From Curvibacter cyanobacteriorum (GTDB taxonomy: Bacteria; Pseudomonadota; Gammaproteobacteria; Burkholderiales; Burkholderiaceae_C), in NCBI RefSeq assembly GCF_028649475.1, contig NZ_JAQSIP010000003.1, forward strand, positions 310,001 through 374,000: DNA of 64,000 nucleotides, written 5' to 3'. Positions 1 through 7,624 of this stretch are shown one piece after another; positions within the stretch are counted from its first letter, which is position 1, and the number at the start of each line of letters is the position of its first letter. The notes below the pieces were generated by a model that searched no databases, was not told where the DNA came from, and saw only the letters and a program-made list of their open reading frames with translations. The position numbers and the translations under genes were made by a program.

Positions 1-742
1 CCGGTGCGATGCGCAGGTACATCTCCTGGTCCAGCGCGTTGTGGTGGGTCACAAACGGCTTGGCGTTGGCGCCGCCCGGGATGGGGTGCAGCATCGGGGT
101 TTCGACTTCCAGGAAGCCGTGCTGGACCATGAATTCGCGGATGCCGCTGACCGCCTTGCTGCGCGCGGCGAAGCGCTTGCGGGCGTGCTCGTCGGTGATC
201 AGGTCGACGTAGCGCTGGCGGTACTTTTGTTCCTGGTCGCTCATGCCGTGGAACTTGTCCGGCAGCGGGCGCAGGCTCTTGGTCAGCAGGCGCAGCTGGG
301 TGATCTTGATCGACAACTCGCCGGTCTTGGTCTTGAACAGGGTGCCCACGGCGCCCACGATGTCGCCCAGGTCCCAGTGCTTGAAGGCGGCATAGGCTTC
401 GTCGCCCATGGCGTCGCGCGTCACGTAGAGCTGGATGCGGCCCGTGCTGTCCTGCACGGTGGCAAAGCTGGCCTTGCCCATGACGCGCTTGAGCATCATG
501 CGGCCCGCCACGCTGACGGTCACGGGTTGGGCTTCCAGGCCTTCGGCTTCGGAATGGCCATAGGCCGCGTGCAGGGCGTCGGCATGGTGACCGGGCTTGA
601 AGTCGTTGGGGAAAGCCACGCCTTCGCCGCGTGCCTGGGCTTCGCGCAGCGCTTTGAGCTTCTCGCGGCGTTCGGCGATCAACTGGTTGTCGTCCTGGGC
701 GGAGGCTGCGTGGGCTGGCGTGGCGTTTTGGTGGTCAGACAT
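1..742 (-). CDS. lysS: Lysyl-tRNA synthetase, class II (N-terminal part, cut by window edge)
   Basis: Charges tRNA-Lys with lysine in the cytoplasm. The reverse strand gives 247 codons from an ATG at 740-742, with no stop before the window edge. The translation starts [11 protein letters not shown] and has a polar N-terminal extension. It then shows the OB-fold anticodon-binding domain ([27 protein letters not shown]), the link [10 protein letters not shown] typical of LysS, and class II motif 1 ([20 protein letters not shown]) into the start of motif 2 (YLRIAP). The catalytic C-terminal half lies outside the window. The gene diverges from the YggT-like gene. Family assignment is secure; only the far end is unseen. 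Confidence 0.96.
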   Translation of the reverse strand, partial: MSDHQNATPAHAASAQDDNQLIAERREKLKALREAQARGEGVAFPNDFKPGHHADALHAAYGHSEAEGLEAQPVTVSVAGRMMLKRVMGKASFATVQDSTGRIQLYVTRDAMGDEAYAAFKHWDLGDIVGAVGTLFKTKTGELSIKITQLRLLTKSLRPLPDKFHGMSDQEQKYRQRYVDLITDEHARKRFAARSKAVSGIREFMVQHGFLEVETPMLHPIPGGANAKPFVTHHNALDQEMYLRIAP

Positions 743-979
743 GGGCAAAAGGGTCGGTGACCGGCCCTGTGAACAGGCCGGGAGGTGGGGCGAAAGTGGG
801 GCCACGGGGTGGCCAAACCCGCTATTTTAGTTTTTTGCTGCGCCTGTGGGGCGTCCGGTGTCTGATGAAGCGCAGAAAGTCCTGGCGCAGGGTGGGCCCA
901 GGCCGCCTGGGGGCGCCGGCTTCCGCCCGATAATGGCGCCGACGCGGCCCTGCTCGCCGCGATGGATGGTGCCGGGATC

Positions 980-1534
980 ATGCTTTACCAAATTGCCTCG
1001 TTTTTGTTGGATGTCCTTGCCGGGCTGGTCGGGGGCGCTTGCCTGCTGCGTTGCTACATGCAGCGCCAGCGCGTGCCCTTTGGCAACCCGATCGGGCGCC
1101 TGGTGTTCGCCTTGTCCGACTGGCTGGTGATGCCGCTGCGCCGGGTGGTGCCAGCGGTGGGCCGCTGGGACCTGTCCAGCGTGCTGGGGGCCTTCCTGGT
1201 CGAGTTGCTGCAGTACGTGCTGCTGTGGCTGCTGAGCGGCCTGCATTCCAGCCCGGTGTCGGTGCTGTTGCTGGCCTTGTTCGGCCTGCTGCGCCTGACC
1301 TTGACCGGGCTGACCGGCCTGGTGATCGTGTTTTCGGTGATGTCCTGGGTGCAGACCCACAGCCCGGTCTACGACCTGCTGGCGCGCTTGTGCGACCCCT
1401 TGCTGCGCCCGTTCCGGCGCGTGATCCCCTTGGTCGGTGGCGTCGACCTCGCCCCCTTGGCCCTGCTGGTGGCGTTGAACATCGGCCTCATGGTGCTGGC
1501 GAGCATCCAGACCTCGGTGCTGATGGGCTTTTGA
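980..1534 (+). CDS. YggT family integral membrane protein
   Basis: A 184-residue hydrophobic protein made of two YggT-type repeats. Each has a membrane segment followed by an amphipathic stretch: LSDWLVMPLRRVVPAVG near residue 50 and LCDPLLRPFRRVIPLVGG near residue 140. The second repeat is closest to the family pattern (SP-D-L---DP-LRP-RR--P). Family members are inner-membrane proteins of poorly known role, linked in various bacteria to osmotic or cell-division functions. An in-frame ATG at 962 would add six residues; I prefer 980 because MLYQIASFLLD begins the first membrane segment. It converges with the chromate transporter, with 34 bases between stops. Confidence 0.85.
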   Translation: MLYQIASFLLDVLAGLVGGACLLRCYMQRQRVPFGNPIGRLVFALSDWLVMPLRRVVPAVGRWDLSSVLGAFLVELLQYVLLWLLSGLHSSPVSVLLLALFGLLRLTLTGLTGLVIVFSVMSWVQTHSPVYDLLARLCDPLLRPFRRVIPLVGGVDLAPLALLVALNIGLMVLASIQTSVLMGF

Positions 1535-1568
1535 GGGGCGCAGCACGGGCCTCGGAGCGCCTGCGGCG

Positions 1569-2948
1569 TCAGCGCGGCAGCCAGACCGCCAGGCCCGCCA
1601 CGGCCGCGCCGGCGATCACCGCCAGCACCGAGGCTTTGTAGCGCACCAGGGCCAGCAGGGCCAGGGCCGCGATCAGCGCGGCGGGCCACTCAAAGGGCCC
1701 GGCCCAGCCCTGAGGCCACAGCCCGTGCCAGGCGAAGAACAGCGCCAGGTTCAGGATCACGCCCACCACCGCTGCCGAGATGCCCGTCAGCGGAGCGGTG
1801 AAGCCCAGCTTGCCGTGCGTGGACTCGATGAAGGGGCCGCCCAGGAAGATCAGGATGAACGACGGCAAGAAGGTGAAGAAGGTCACCACCAGGGCCCCCG
1901 CCACCCCGGCCAGCAGCAGCGCCTCGGGGCCGTACAGCGCCTGGTTCCAGGCACCGACAAAGCCCACATACGAGACCACCATGATCAGCGGACCGGGCGT
2001 GCTCTCGCCCAGCGCCAGGCCATCCATCATCTGGGCCGCCGACAGCCACTGGTAGTCCGTCACCGCCCCCTGAAACACATAGGGCAGCACCGCGTAGGCC
2101 CCCCCAAAGGTCAGCCAGGCCGCCTTGGTGAAGAACCAGGCCATCTGGGTCAGCGTGGCCTGCCAGCCCAGCCACAGCGCCAGCCCGCCGATGGCCGCGC
2201 CCCACAGTGCCAAACCCACCCCCAGCACGCGCAGCAGGCCGGGTGCGCTGAAGCGCGCATGCGCGGGCGTGGGGCTGTCGTCGTCGATCAGGGCTGGGCG
2301 CGGGGACGCTCCCGCTGCGGCGCCGTGTCCACCGGCCCCCACCGAAAACGCGGCGGGTACCCAGCGCCCCCCCAGCCAGCCCAGTGCCGCCGCGCCCAGC
2401 ACAATCCAGGGGAACGGCAGCTGCAGTCCAAAAATCGCCACAAAGGCCAGCAGCGCCAGGCCTTGCAGCCAGCGGTTGCGAAGGGTGCGGTGGCCCAGCC
2501 GCCAAGCCGCCGCCAGCACGATGGCGATCACCGCGGGCTTGAGGCCGTACAGCAGCCCGCTGACCAGTGGCAGGTGCCCGTAGCGCATGCACAGCCACGA
2601 CAGGCCGATCAGCAAGATCAGCGACGGCAGCACAAACAAGCCCCCGGCGACCAGGCCCCCCCAGCGCTTGTGCAGCAGCCAGCCCAGGTAGGTGGCCAGT
2701 TGCTGGGCTTCGGGGCCGGGCAGCACCATGCAGTAGTTGAGCGCGTGCAGAAAGCGCTTTTCCGAGATCCAGCGCCGCCGCTCCACCAGCTCCTCATGCA
2801 TCAGTGCGATCTGCCCCGCAGGACCGCCAAAACTGATGCAGCCCAGCTTGAGCCAATACCACAGCGCCTGCCAGAAGGTCGGGGCGGGCGGGGCGCTGAG
2901 GTCGGGGGCTGCAGGCGCCGGGGCGGGCGCCAGTGGGTCGCGGGTCAT
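1569..2948 (-). CDS. chrA: Chromate transporter, ChrA (CHR) family, two-domain
   Basis: A 459-residue inner-membrane protein of the CHR family, which exports chromate in characterised members. Two homologous halves are visible. The first starts near residue 25 (FWQALWYWLKLGCISFGGPAGQ, with the conserved FGGP-GQ; MVLPGPEAQQLATYLG). The second starts near residue 265 (FFTKAAWLTFGGAYAVLP; GLALGESTPGPLIM). A Pro/Ala-rich N-terminus (about 20 residues) and a low-complexity linker around residue 215 are not conserved features. The length fits the long-chain two-domain type. It lies downstream of accD in the same direction but after an accD terminator, so it is probably transcribed separately. The real substrate is not proven; CHR proteins are also common without chromate resistance. 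Confidence 0.9.
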   Translation of the reverse strand: MTRDPLAPAPAPAAPDLSAPPAPTFWQALWYWLKLGCISFGGPAGQIALMHEELVERRRWISEKRFLHALNYCMVLPGPEAQQLATYLGWLLHKRWGGLVAGGLFVLPSLILLIGLSWLCMRYGHLPLVSGLLYGLKPAVIAIVLAAAWRLGHRTLRNRWLQGLALLAFVAIFGLQLPFPWIVLGAAALGWLGGRWVPAAFSVGAGGHGAAAGASPRPALIDDDSPTPAHARFSAPGLLRVLGVGLALWGAAIGGLALWLGWQATLTQMAWFFTKAAWLTFGGAYAVLPYVFQGAVTDYQWLSAAQMMDGLALGESTPGPLIMVVSYVGFVGAWNQALYGPEALLLAGVAGALVVTFFTFLPSFILIFLGGPFIESTHGKLGFTAPLTGISAAVVGVILNLALFFAWHGLWPQGWAGPFEWPAALIAALALLALVRYKASVLAVIAGAAVAGLAVWLPR

Positions 2949-3012
2949 GGTGGGGGGTGGGTTGGGCCCGTGCTCGGGGGGAGGGCGCCGGCCGAGGGGG
3001 CGTCAAAAACAA

Positions 3013-3032
3013 AAAGGCCCGAACGGGCCTTT
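3013..3032 (-). terminator. Intrinsic terminator after accD
   Basis: Inverted repeat AAAGGCCC-GAAC-GGGCCTTT. Read on the minus strand it is followed by two runs of T (TTTTTG TTTTTG), immediately downstream of the accD stop at 3055. It closes the long leu-asd-fimV-trp-accD run. Confidence 0.8.
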
Positions 3033-3054
3033 GGGGTGGGGGCAGGGCCGTGCT

Positions 3055-3927
3055 TCAGAGCACGGCGTCGGCCGGCTGGCGTTGCAGCATGGCCAGCGCG
3101 CTGGCCACGGTCTTGCGCAGTTCGCGGCGGTCGCAGATGAAGTCGACCGCGCCCTTGGTCTGCAGGAACTCGGCGCGTTGGAAGCCTTCCGGCAGCGTCA
3201 CGCGCACGGTCGACTCGATCACGCGCGGGCCGGCAAAGCCGATCAGTGCCTTGGGCTCGGCGATCACGATGTCACCCACAAAGGCAAAGCCCGCGCTGAC
3301 GCCACCCATGGTCGGGTCGGTCAGCACGCTGATGTAGGGCAGGCCCTTCTTGGCCAGGCGGGTCAGGGCCGCGTTGGTCTTGGCCATCTGCATCAGGGAC
3401 AACAGGCCTTCTTGCATGCGCGCGCCGCCGGTGGCGGTGAAGCAGACAAAGGGCACCTTCTGTTCGATGGCGTTTTCGACACCGCGCACAAAGCGCTCGC
3501 CGACCACCGACCCCATCGAGCCGCCCATGAAGTCGAATTCAAAGCAGGCAGCGACCAGGTTGATGCTGTGCACGGCACCGCCCATGACCACCAGCGCATC
3601 GGTCTCGCCGGTGTTTTCGAGGGCTTCCTTGAGGCGTTCGGGGTACTTGCGGCTGTCCTTGAACTTGAGGGCATCGACCGGGATGACCTCCTGACCGATT
3701 TCGTAGCGGCCTTCGGCGTCGAGGAAGGCATTCAGGCGGGCTCGTGCCCCGATGCGGTGGTGGTGACCGCAGGTGGGGCAGACGTTCTGGTTGTGCTCCA
3801 GGTCGGTCTTGTAGAGAACGTTCTCGCAGCTGGGGCACTTGATCCACAGCCCTTCGGGCACGCTGCGGCGCTCACTGGGGTCGGTGTGTTGGATCTTTGC
3901 CGGAAGCAGTTTTTCGAGCCAGCTCAT
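3055..3927 (-). CDS. accD: Acetyl-CoA carboxylase carboxyltransferase subunit beta
   Basis: Beta subunit of the carboxyltransferase that moves the carboxyl group from biotin to acetyl-CoA, giving malonyl-CoA for fatty acid synthesis. It works with AccA in the cytoplasm. The 290-residue length is normal. The N-terminal zinc ribbon is present (Cys31, Cys34, Cys50, Cys53 in CPSC and CPTC). The crotonase-like core shows [24 protein letters not shown] and FAGPRVIE. It is the last gene of the fimV-truA-trpF-trpB-trpA-accD run, 26 bases after trpA, and is followed by a terminator. The trpA-accD neighbourhood is standard for beta- and gammaproteobacteria. Confidence 0.97.
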   Translation of the reverse strand: MSWLEKLLPAKIQHTDPSERRSVPEGLWIKCPSCENVLYKTDLEHNQNVCPTCGHHHRIGARARLNAFLDAEGRYEIGQEVIPVDALKFKDSRKYPERLKEALENTGETDALVVMGGAVHSINLVAACFEFDFMGGSMGSVVGERFVRGVENAIEQKVPFVCFTATGGARMQEGLLSLMQMAKTNAALTRLAKKGLPYISVLTDPTMGGVSAGFAFVGDIVIAEPKALIGFAGPRVIESTVRVTLPEGFQRAEFLQTKGAVDFICDRRELRKTVASALAMLQRQPADAVL

Positions 3928-3953
3928 GCTTTACTCCTTGTTGCCGGGCCGGG

Positions 3954-4772
3954 TCAGGCCTGACTTTGGTTCAATGCCGATCGGATCTCGCTCAGGAAGG
4001 CGCCACACGCGGTGAGCGCCTGCTCGCGCGGAAGATCTTCGATCAGCTGGATGATCTTGCTGCCAATGACCACCGCGTCAGCGACGCGGGACACGGCCAC
4101 GGCAGTTTGGGCGTCGCGGATGCCGAAGCCCACGCCGACCGGGATTTTGACATGCCGGCGGATGCGGGGCAGCGCGGCCTCGACCGCGTCGGTGTCCAGG
4201 TGGCCGGCACCGGTCACGCCCTTGAGCGAGACATAGTACACATAGCCGCTGGCCACTTCGGCGACCTGGGCGATGCGCTCGTCCGTGCTGGTGGGGGCCA
4301 GCAGGAAGATCAGGTCCAGGCCGGCGGCCTTGAGGCGGGCCGCGAAATCACGGCATTCCTCGGGCGGGTAGTCCACGATCAGCACCCCGTCCACGCCGGC
4401 CGCCGCGGCATCACGGATGAAGGCATTGGCACCGTGCTGCAGGTCATAGCACTCGACCGGGTTGGCGTAGCCCATCAGCACCACGGGGGTGTTGTTGTCA
4501 CGCTCACGGAAGGTCTTGACCATGGCCAGCACATGCGAGGTGCCAATGCCGTAGGTCAGGGCCTTTTCGCCGGCACGCTGGATCACCGGTCCATCGGCCA
4601 TGGGGTCGGAAAACGGAACCCCCAGCTCGATGATGTCGGCGCCCGAGGCGACCATGGTGTGCATCAGGTCGGGCGTGATGTCGGCCTGCGGGAAACCGGC
4701 GGTGACGTAGGGGATCAGGGCCTTGTGGCCGCGGGCCTGGAGGGCAGCGAGGGTGGCTTGAATGCGGCTCAT
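3954..4772 (-). CDS. trpA: Tryptophan synthase alpha chain
   Basis: Splits indole-3-glycerol phosphate to indole and glyceraldehyde 3-phosphate; the indole is channelled to TrpB. The 272-residue TIM barrel is full length. The catalytic acids sit at the family positions: Glu49 ([11 protein letters not shown]) and Asp60 (MADGP). The phosphate-binding GVGFGI and the loop SLKGVTGAG are present. The start codon overlaps the trpB stop by ATGA, so the two subunits are translationally coupled. No trp attenuator is visible here; the genes appear to be carried by transcription from fimV. Confidence 0.97.
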   Translation of the reverse strand: MSRIQATLAALQARGHKALIPYVTAGFPQADITPDLMHTMVASGADIIELGVPFSDPMADGPVIQRAGEKALTYGIGTSHVLAMVKTFRERDNNTPVVLMGYANPVECYDLQHGANAFIRDAAAAGVDGVLIVDYPPEECRDFAARLKAAGLDLIFLLAPTSTDERIAQVAEVASGYVYYVSLKGVTGAGHLDTDAVEAALPRIRRHVKIPVGVGFGIRDAQTAVAVSRVADAVVIGSKIIQLIEDLPREQALTACGAFLSEIRSALNQSQA

Positions 4773-6052
4773 CGGATCACCTGCATGGCTTGTTCGGCGC
4801 CTTTGACGGATTGGCCGCGGCAGCTGGGGCGGCAGAAGAATTCGGCTTGGCTCAGGTCGGCCACGGTGCCGATGTCCTTGTCGCCTCGGCCCGACAGGTT
4901 GACCAGGATCGACTGGTCAGCGCGCATGGTCTTGGCCAGTTTCATGGCGTAGGCCACGGCGTGGCTCGATTCGAGCGCCGGGATGATGCCCTCGGTGCGG
5001 CACAGGTAGTGGAAGGCCTGCAGCGCTTCGCTGTCGGTCACGCCCACGTACTCGGCGCGGCCAATGTCCTTCAGGTAGGCGTGCTCGGGGCCCACACCGG
5101 GGTAGTCCAGGCCGGCGCTGACGCTGTGCGTCTCGGTGATCTGACCATGCGCGTTTTGCAGGATGTAGGTGCGGTTGCCGTGCAGCACGCCCGGGCTGCC
5201 CTTTTGCAGCGAGGCCGAGTGCTTGCCGCTGTCCAGGCCTTCGCCGGCGGCTTCGACGCCGATCAGGCGCGTCTTCTCGTAGGGGATGTAGGGGTGGAAG
5301 ATGCCCATCGCATTGCTGCCGCCGCCCACGCAGGCGATCACCGCGTCGGGTTGCTCCGCCGCCATGTGCAGCTCTTTGAACAGCGACGGCATCTGGGTCA
5401 GGCATTCCTCGCCGATCACGCTCTGGAAATCGCGCACCATCATGGGGTAGGGGTGCGGGCCCGCCACGGTGCCGATGATGTAGAAGGTGTTTTCGACGTT
5501 GGTGACCCAGTCGCGCATGGCTTCGTTGAGCGCGTCCTTGAGCGTCTTGCTGCCCGAATCCACCGGCACCACCTTGGCGCCGAGCAGGTGCATGCGGTAG
5601 ACGTTGGGGCTTTGGCGCTTGACGTCTTCGCTGCCCATGTAGACCACGCATTCGAGGCCGTAGCGCGCGCAGATGGTGGCGGTGGCCACACCGTGCTGGC
5701 CGGCGCCGGTTTCAGCGATCACGCGGGGCTTGCCCATGCGCTTGGCCAGCATGGCCTGGCCAATGGTGTTGTTGACCTTGTGGGCGCCGGTGTGGTTCAG
5801 GTCTTCACGCTTCAGGAAGATCTGCGCACCGCCGACTTCGCGGCTCATGCGGGCCGCGTGGTAGACCGGGGAGGGGCGGCCGACAAAGTGGGCCAGTTCG
5901 TAGCGAAATTCCTGCTGGAAAGCCGGGTCGTGCTGGTATTTGGCATAGGCCTCGCGCAACTCGACCAGCGCGTGGGTCAGGGTTTCGCTGGCAAAACTGC
6001 CGCCGTAAATGCCGAAGTGACCGCTGGGGTCAGGTTGTTGGTAACTGAACAT
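4769..6052 (-). CDS. trpB: Tryptophan synthase beta chain
   Basis: PLP enzyme joining indole and serine to make tryptophan, in an alpha2-beta2 complex with TrpA. The PLP lysine is Lys92 in [10 protein letters not shown], the glycine-rich phosphate loop is GGGSNAMG, and TGAGQHG is intact. The chosen ATG gives 427 residues beginning [14 protein letters not shown], the usual N-terminus, and overlaps the 3' end of trpF by 23 bases. An upstream in-frame ATG at 6079 would add nine residues and overlap trpF further; it is less likely. Confidence 0.96.
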   Translation of the reverse strand: MFSYQQPDPSGHFGIYGGSFASETLTHALVELREAYAKYQHDPAFQQEFRYELAHFVGRPSPVYHAARMSREVGGAQIFLKREDLNHTGAHKVNNTIGQAMLAKRMGKPRVIAETGAGQHGVATATICARYGLECVVYMGSEDVKRQSPNVYRMHLLGAKVVPVDSGSKTLKDALNEAMRDWVTNVENTFYIIGTVAGPHPYPMMVRDFQSVIGEECLTQMPSLFKELHMAAEQPDAVIACVGGGSNAMGIFHPYIPYEKTRLIGVEAAGEGLDSGKHSASLQKGSPGVLHGNRTYILQNAHGQITETHSVSAGLDYPGVGPEHAYLKDIGRAEYVGVTDSEALQAFHYLCRTEGIIPALESSHAVAYAMKLAKTMRADQSILVNLSGRGDKDIGTVADLSQAEFFCRPSCRGQSVKGAEQAMQVIR

Positions 6053-6761
6053 GGAAAGAAGCCTTGGCAAGCTGTTCATCGGCGGCGCGCACGGCCGTGA
6101 CGAACTGGAAGATCTTTTCGGCGGACTTGATGCCTTTGGACACCTCGACCCCCGAGCTCACATCAACGGCCAGGGACAAGCCCCGAGGCCGAACTTGCAA
6201 AATGCCATCGGTCACGTTTGCAGGCGTGAGTCCACCAGACAAAACGAGGTGAGAGTTGACGCTTGGAGGCAGGAGTGACCAATTGAATGTTTTGCCGCTG
6301 CCGCCGTAGCCGTCCACATGGGCGTCTAGCAGGATGGCGCGGGCTTCCTTGTAATCTGAGGCGTATTTTACGAGGTCGAAGGCCGGGGCCGACAAACCGA
6401 GGGGAATTCGGGCCGCGCGCAGCCAGGGGCGCTGACCGGGCGCCGCGGCCTGGGCGCACTCGGCCGGGCTTTCGTCGCCGTGGAACTGGATCACTGCGCC
6501 GGGCACTTGCGCGCAGGCGGCTTCGACCTCGGCGGCAGGGCTGTTCACGAACAACAGCACCGGGCTCACGAACGGGGGCAGGCGGCGCGCCAGTTCGGCG
6601 GCGCGCGCGGCGCTGACGTGGCGCGGGCTGGGCGGGTAGAGCACAAAGCCCACCGCATCGGCCCCGCTGGCCACCACGGCATCGACGTCTTCTTCGCGGG
6701 TCAGGCCGCAGATCTTGATGCGCGTGCGTGGCAGGGTGGGGGCGTGGGAGGTTGGGGTCAT
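6030..6761 (-). CDS. trpF: Phosphoribosylanthranilate isomerase
   Basis: Isomerises phosphoribosylanthranilate to CdRP in tryptophan synthesis. The 243-residue TIM barrel carries the catalytic Cys18 in KICGLT, the HGDE element, the catalytic Asp in [14 protein letters not shown] and the closing phosphate-binding motif VDVSSGVE. The N-terminus has about 12 residues more than the minimal family form. Its ATG overlaps the truA stop (ATGA) and its end overlaps trpB. trpC and trpD are not in the window, so this organism has a split trp pathway, as is usual in beta- and gammaproteobacteria. Confidence 0.96.
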   Translation of the reverse strand: MTPTSHAPTLPRTRIKICGLTREEDVDAVVASGADAVGFVLYPPSPRHVSAARAAELARRLPPFVSPVLLFVNSPAAEVEAACAQVPGAVIQFHGDESPAECAQAAAPGQRPWLRAARIPLGLSAPAFDLVKYASDYKEARAILLDAHVDGYGGSGKTFNWSLLPPSVNSHLVLSGGLTPANVTDGILQVRPRGLSLAVDVSSGVEVSKGIKSAEKIFQFVTAVRAADEQLAKASFHVQLPTT

Positions 6762-7624
6762 GGCAGCCAGTCAAAAGCGGGGGTGCGGTCGGGCAGCCCC
6801 CATTCTGGGCCATACACGGGGCCCGAAAAATACAGCCCGTCAGGTGCGAAGGTGGGTGCAGCGGCATCGCGCGAGCGGGCCGCCAGCACCTCGGCCATCC
6901 AGCTGGCGGGGCGCAGGCCCTGCCCAATCTGCAGCAGGCAACCCATGATGTTGCGGATCATGTGGTGCAAAAAGGCATTGCCTTCGAATTCGAAGCGCCA
7001 GTAGCAGGCTTCGAACTGGTGGGCCGTGTCGTGCTGCGCATCCTGCTGGGCCCGGGCCGGGCGGCGGTGGATCTGGATCTGGTAGAGCGTCTTGACAGGG
7101 GTCAGCGCCTGGCAGGCCGAGGCCCGGAACGAGCTGAAGTCATGCTCGCCGATCAGCAGGTTGGCGGCCTCTTGCATGGCGTCCTGGTTGAGCTTGCGGA
7201 ACACCCAGCCCACCGAATGCGACTCCAGGCTGGGCCGCACGGGCGACTGCAACAGCACATAGACATAGCGGCGGCGCAGCGCGCAGGCCCGCGAATGGAA
7301 AGCCTGCGGCACCTGCCGCGCCCATTGCACGGCGATGTCGCGCGGCAAGAAAGCATTGGTGCCGCGCACCCAGGACGCGTCAGGCCGCAGCGCGTGGGTG
7401 TCAAAGTGCACCACCTGCATCAAGCCGTGCACCCCGGCGTCGGTGCGGCCCGCGCACAGGGTGTTGATGGGCTGGTCGACAAACTGCGACAAGGCCTTCT
7501 CGAGCGCGTCCTGCACGGTCGGCACGGTGGCCTGGCTTTGCCAGCCCGCGTAAGCACTGCCCCGGTAACTGATGCCGAGGGCCATCCGCACGGGGGGGCG
7601 GAGCTCGGTCCAGGGGCCTTTCAA
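6758..7624 (-). CDS. truA: tRNA pseudouridine(38-40) synthase
   Basis: Converts uridines 38-40 of the tRNA anticodon arm to pseudouridine. The 288-residue protein has the catalytic aspartate, Asp62, in CAGRTDAGVH. Other family elements are GISYRGSAYAGWQSQ near the N-terminus, RRRYVYVL, and the C-terminal F-GNAFLHHMIRNI. ATGA overlaps join it to fimV upstream and trpF downstream. The fimV-truA-trpF order is a common one in Pseudomonas and Burkholderiales. Confidence 0.97.
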   Translation of the reverse strand: MKGPWTELRPPVRMALGISYRGSAYAGWQSQATVPTVQDALEKALSQFVDQPINTLCAGRTDAGVHGLMQVVHFDTHALRPDASWVRGTNAFLPRDIAVQWARQVPQAFHSRACALRRRYVYVLLQSPVRPSLESHSVGWVFRKLNQDAMQEAANLLIGEHDFSSFRASACQALTPVKTLYQIQIHRRPARAQQDAQHDTAHQFEACYWRFEFEGNAFLHHMIRNIMGCLLQIGQGLRPASWMAEVLAARSRDAAAPTFAPDGLYFSGPVYGPEWGLPDRTPAFDWLP

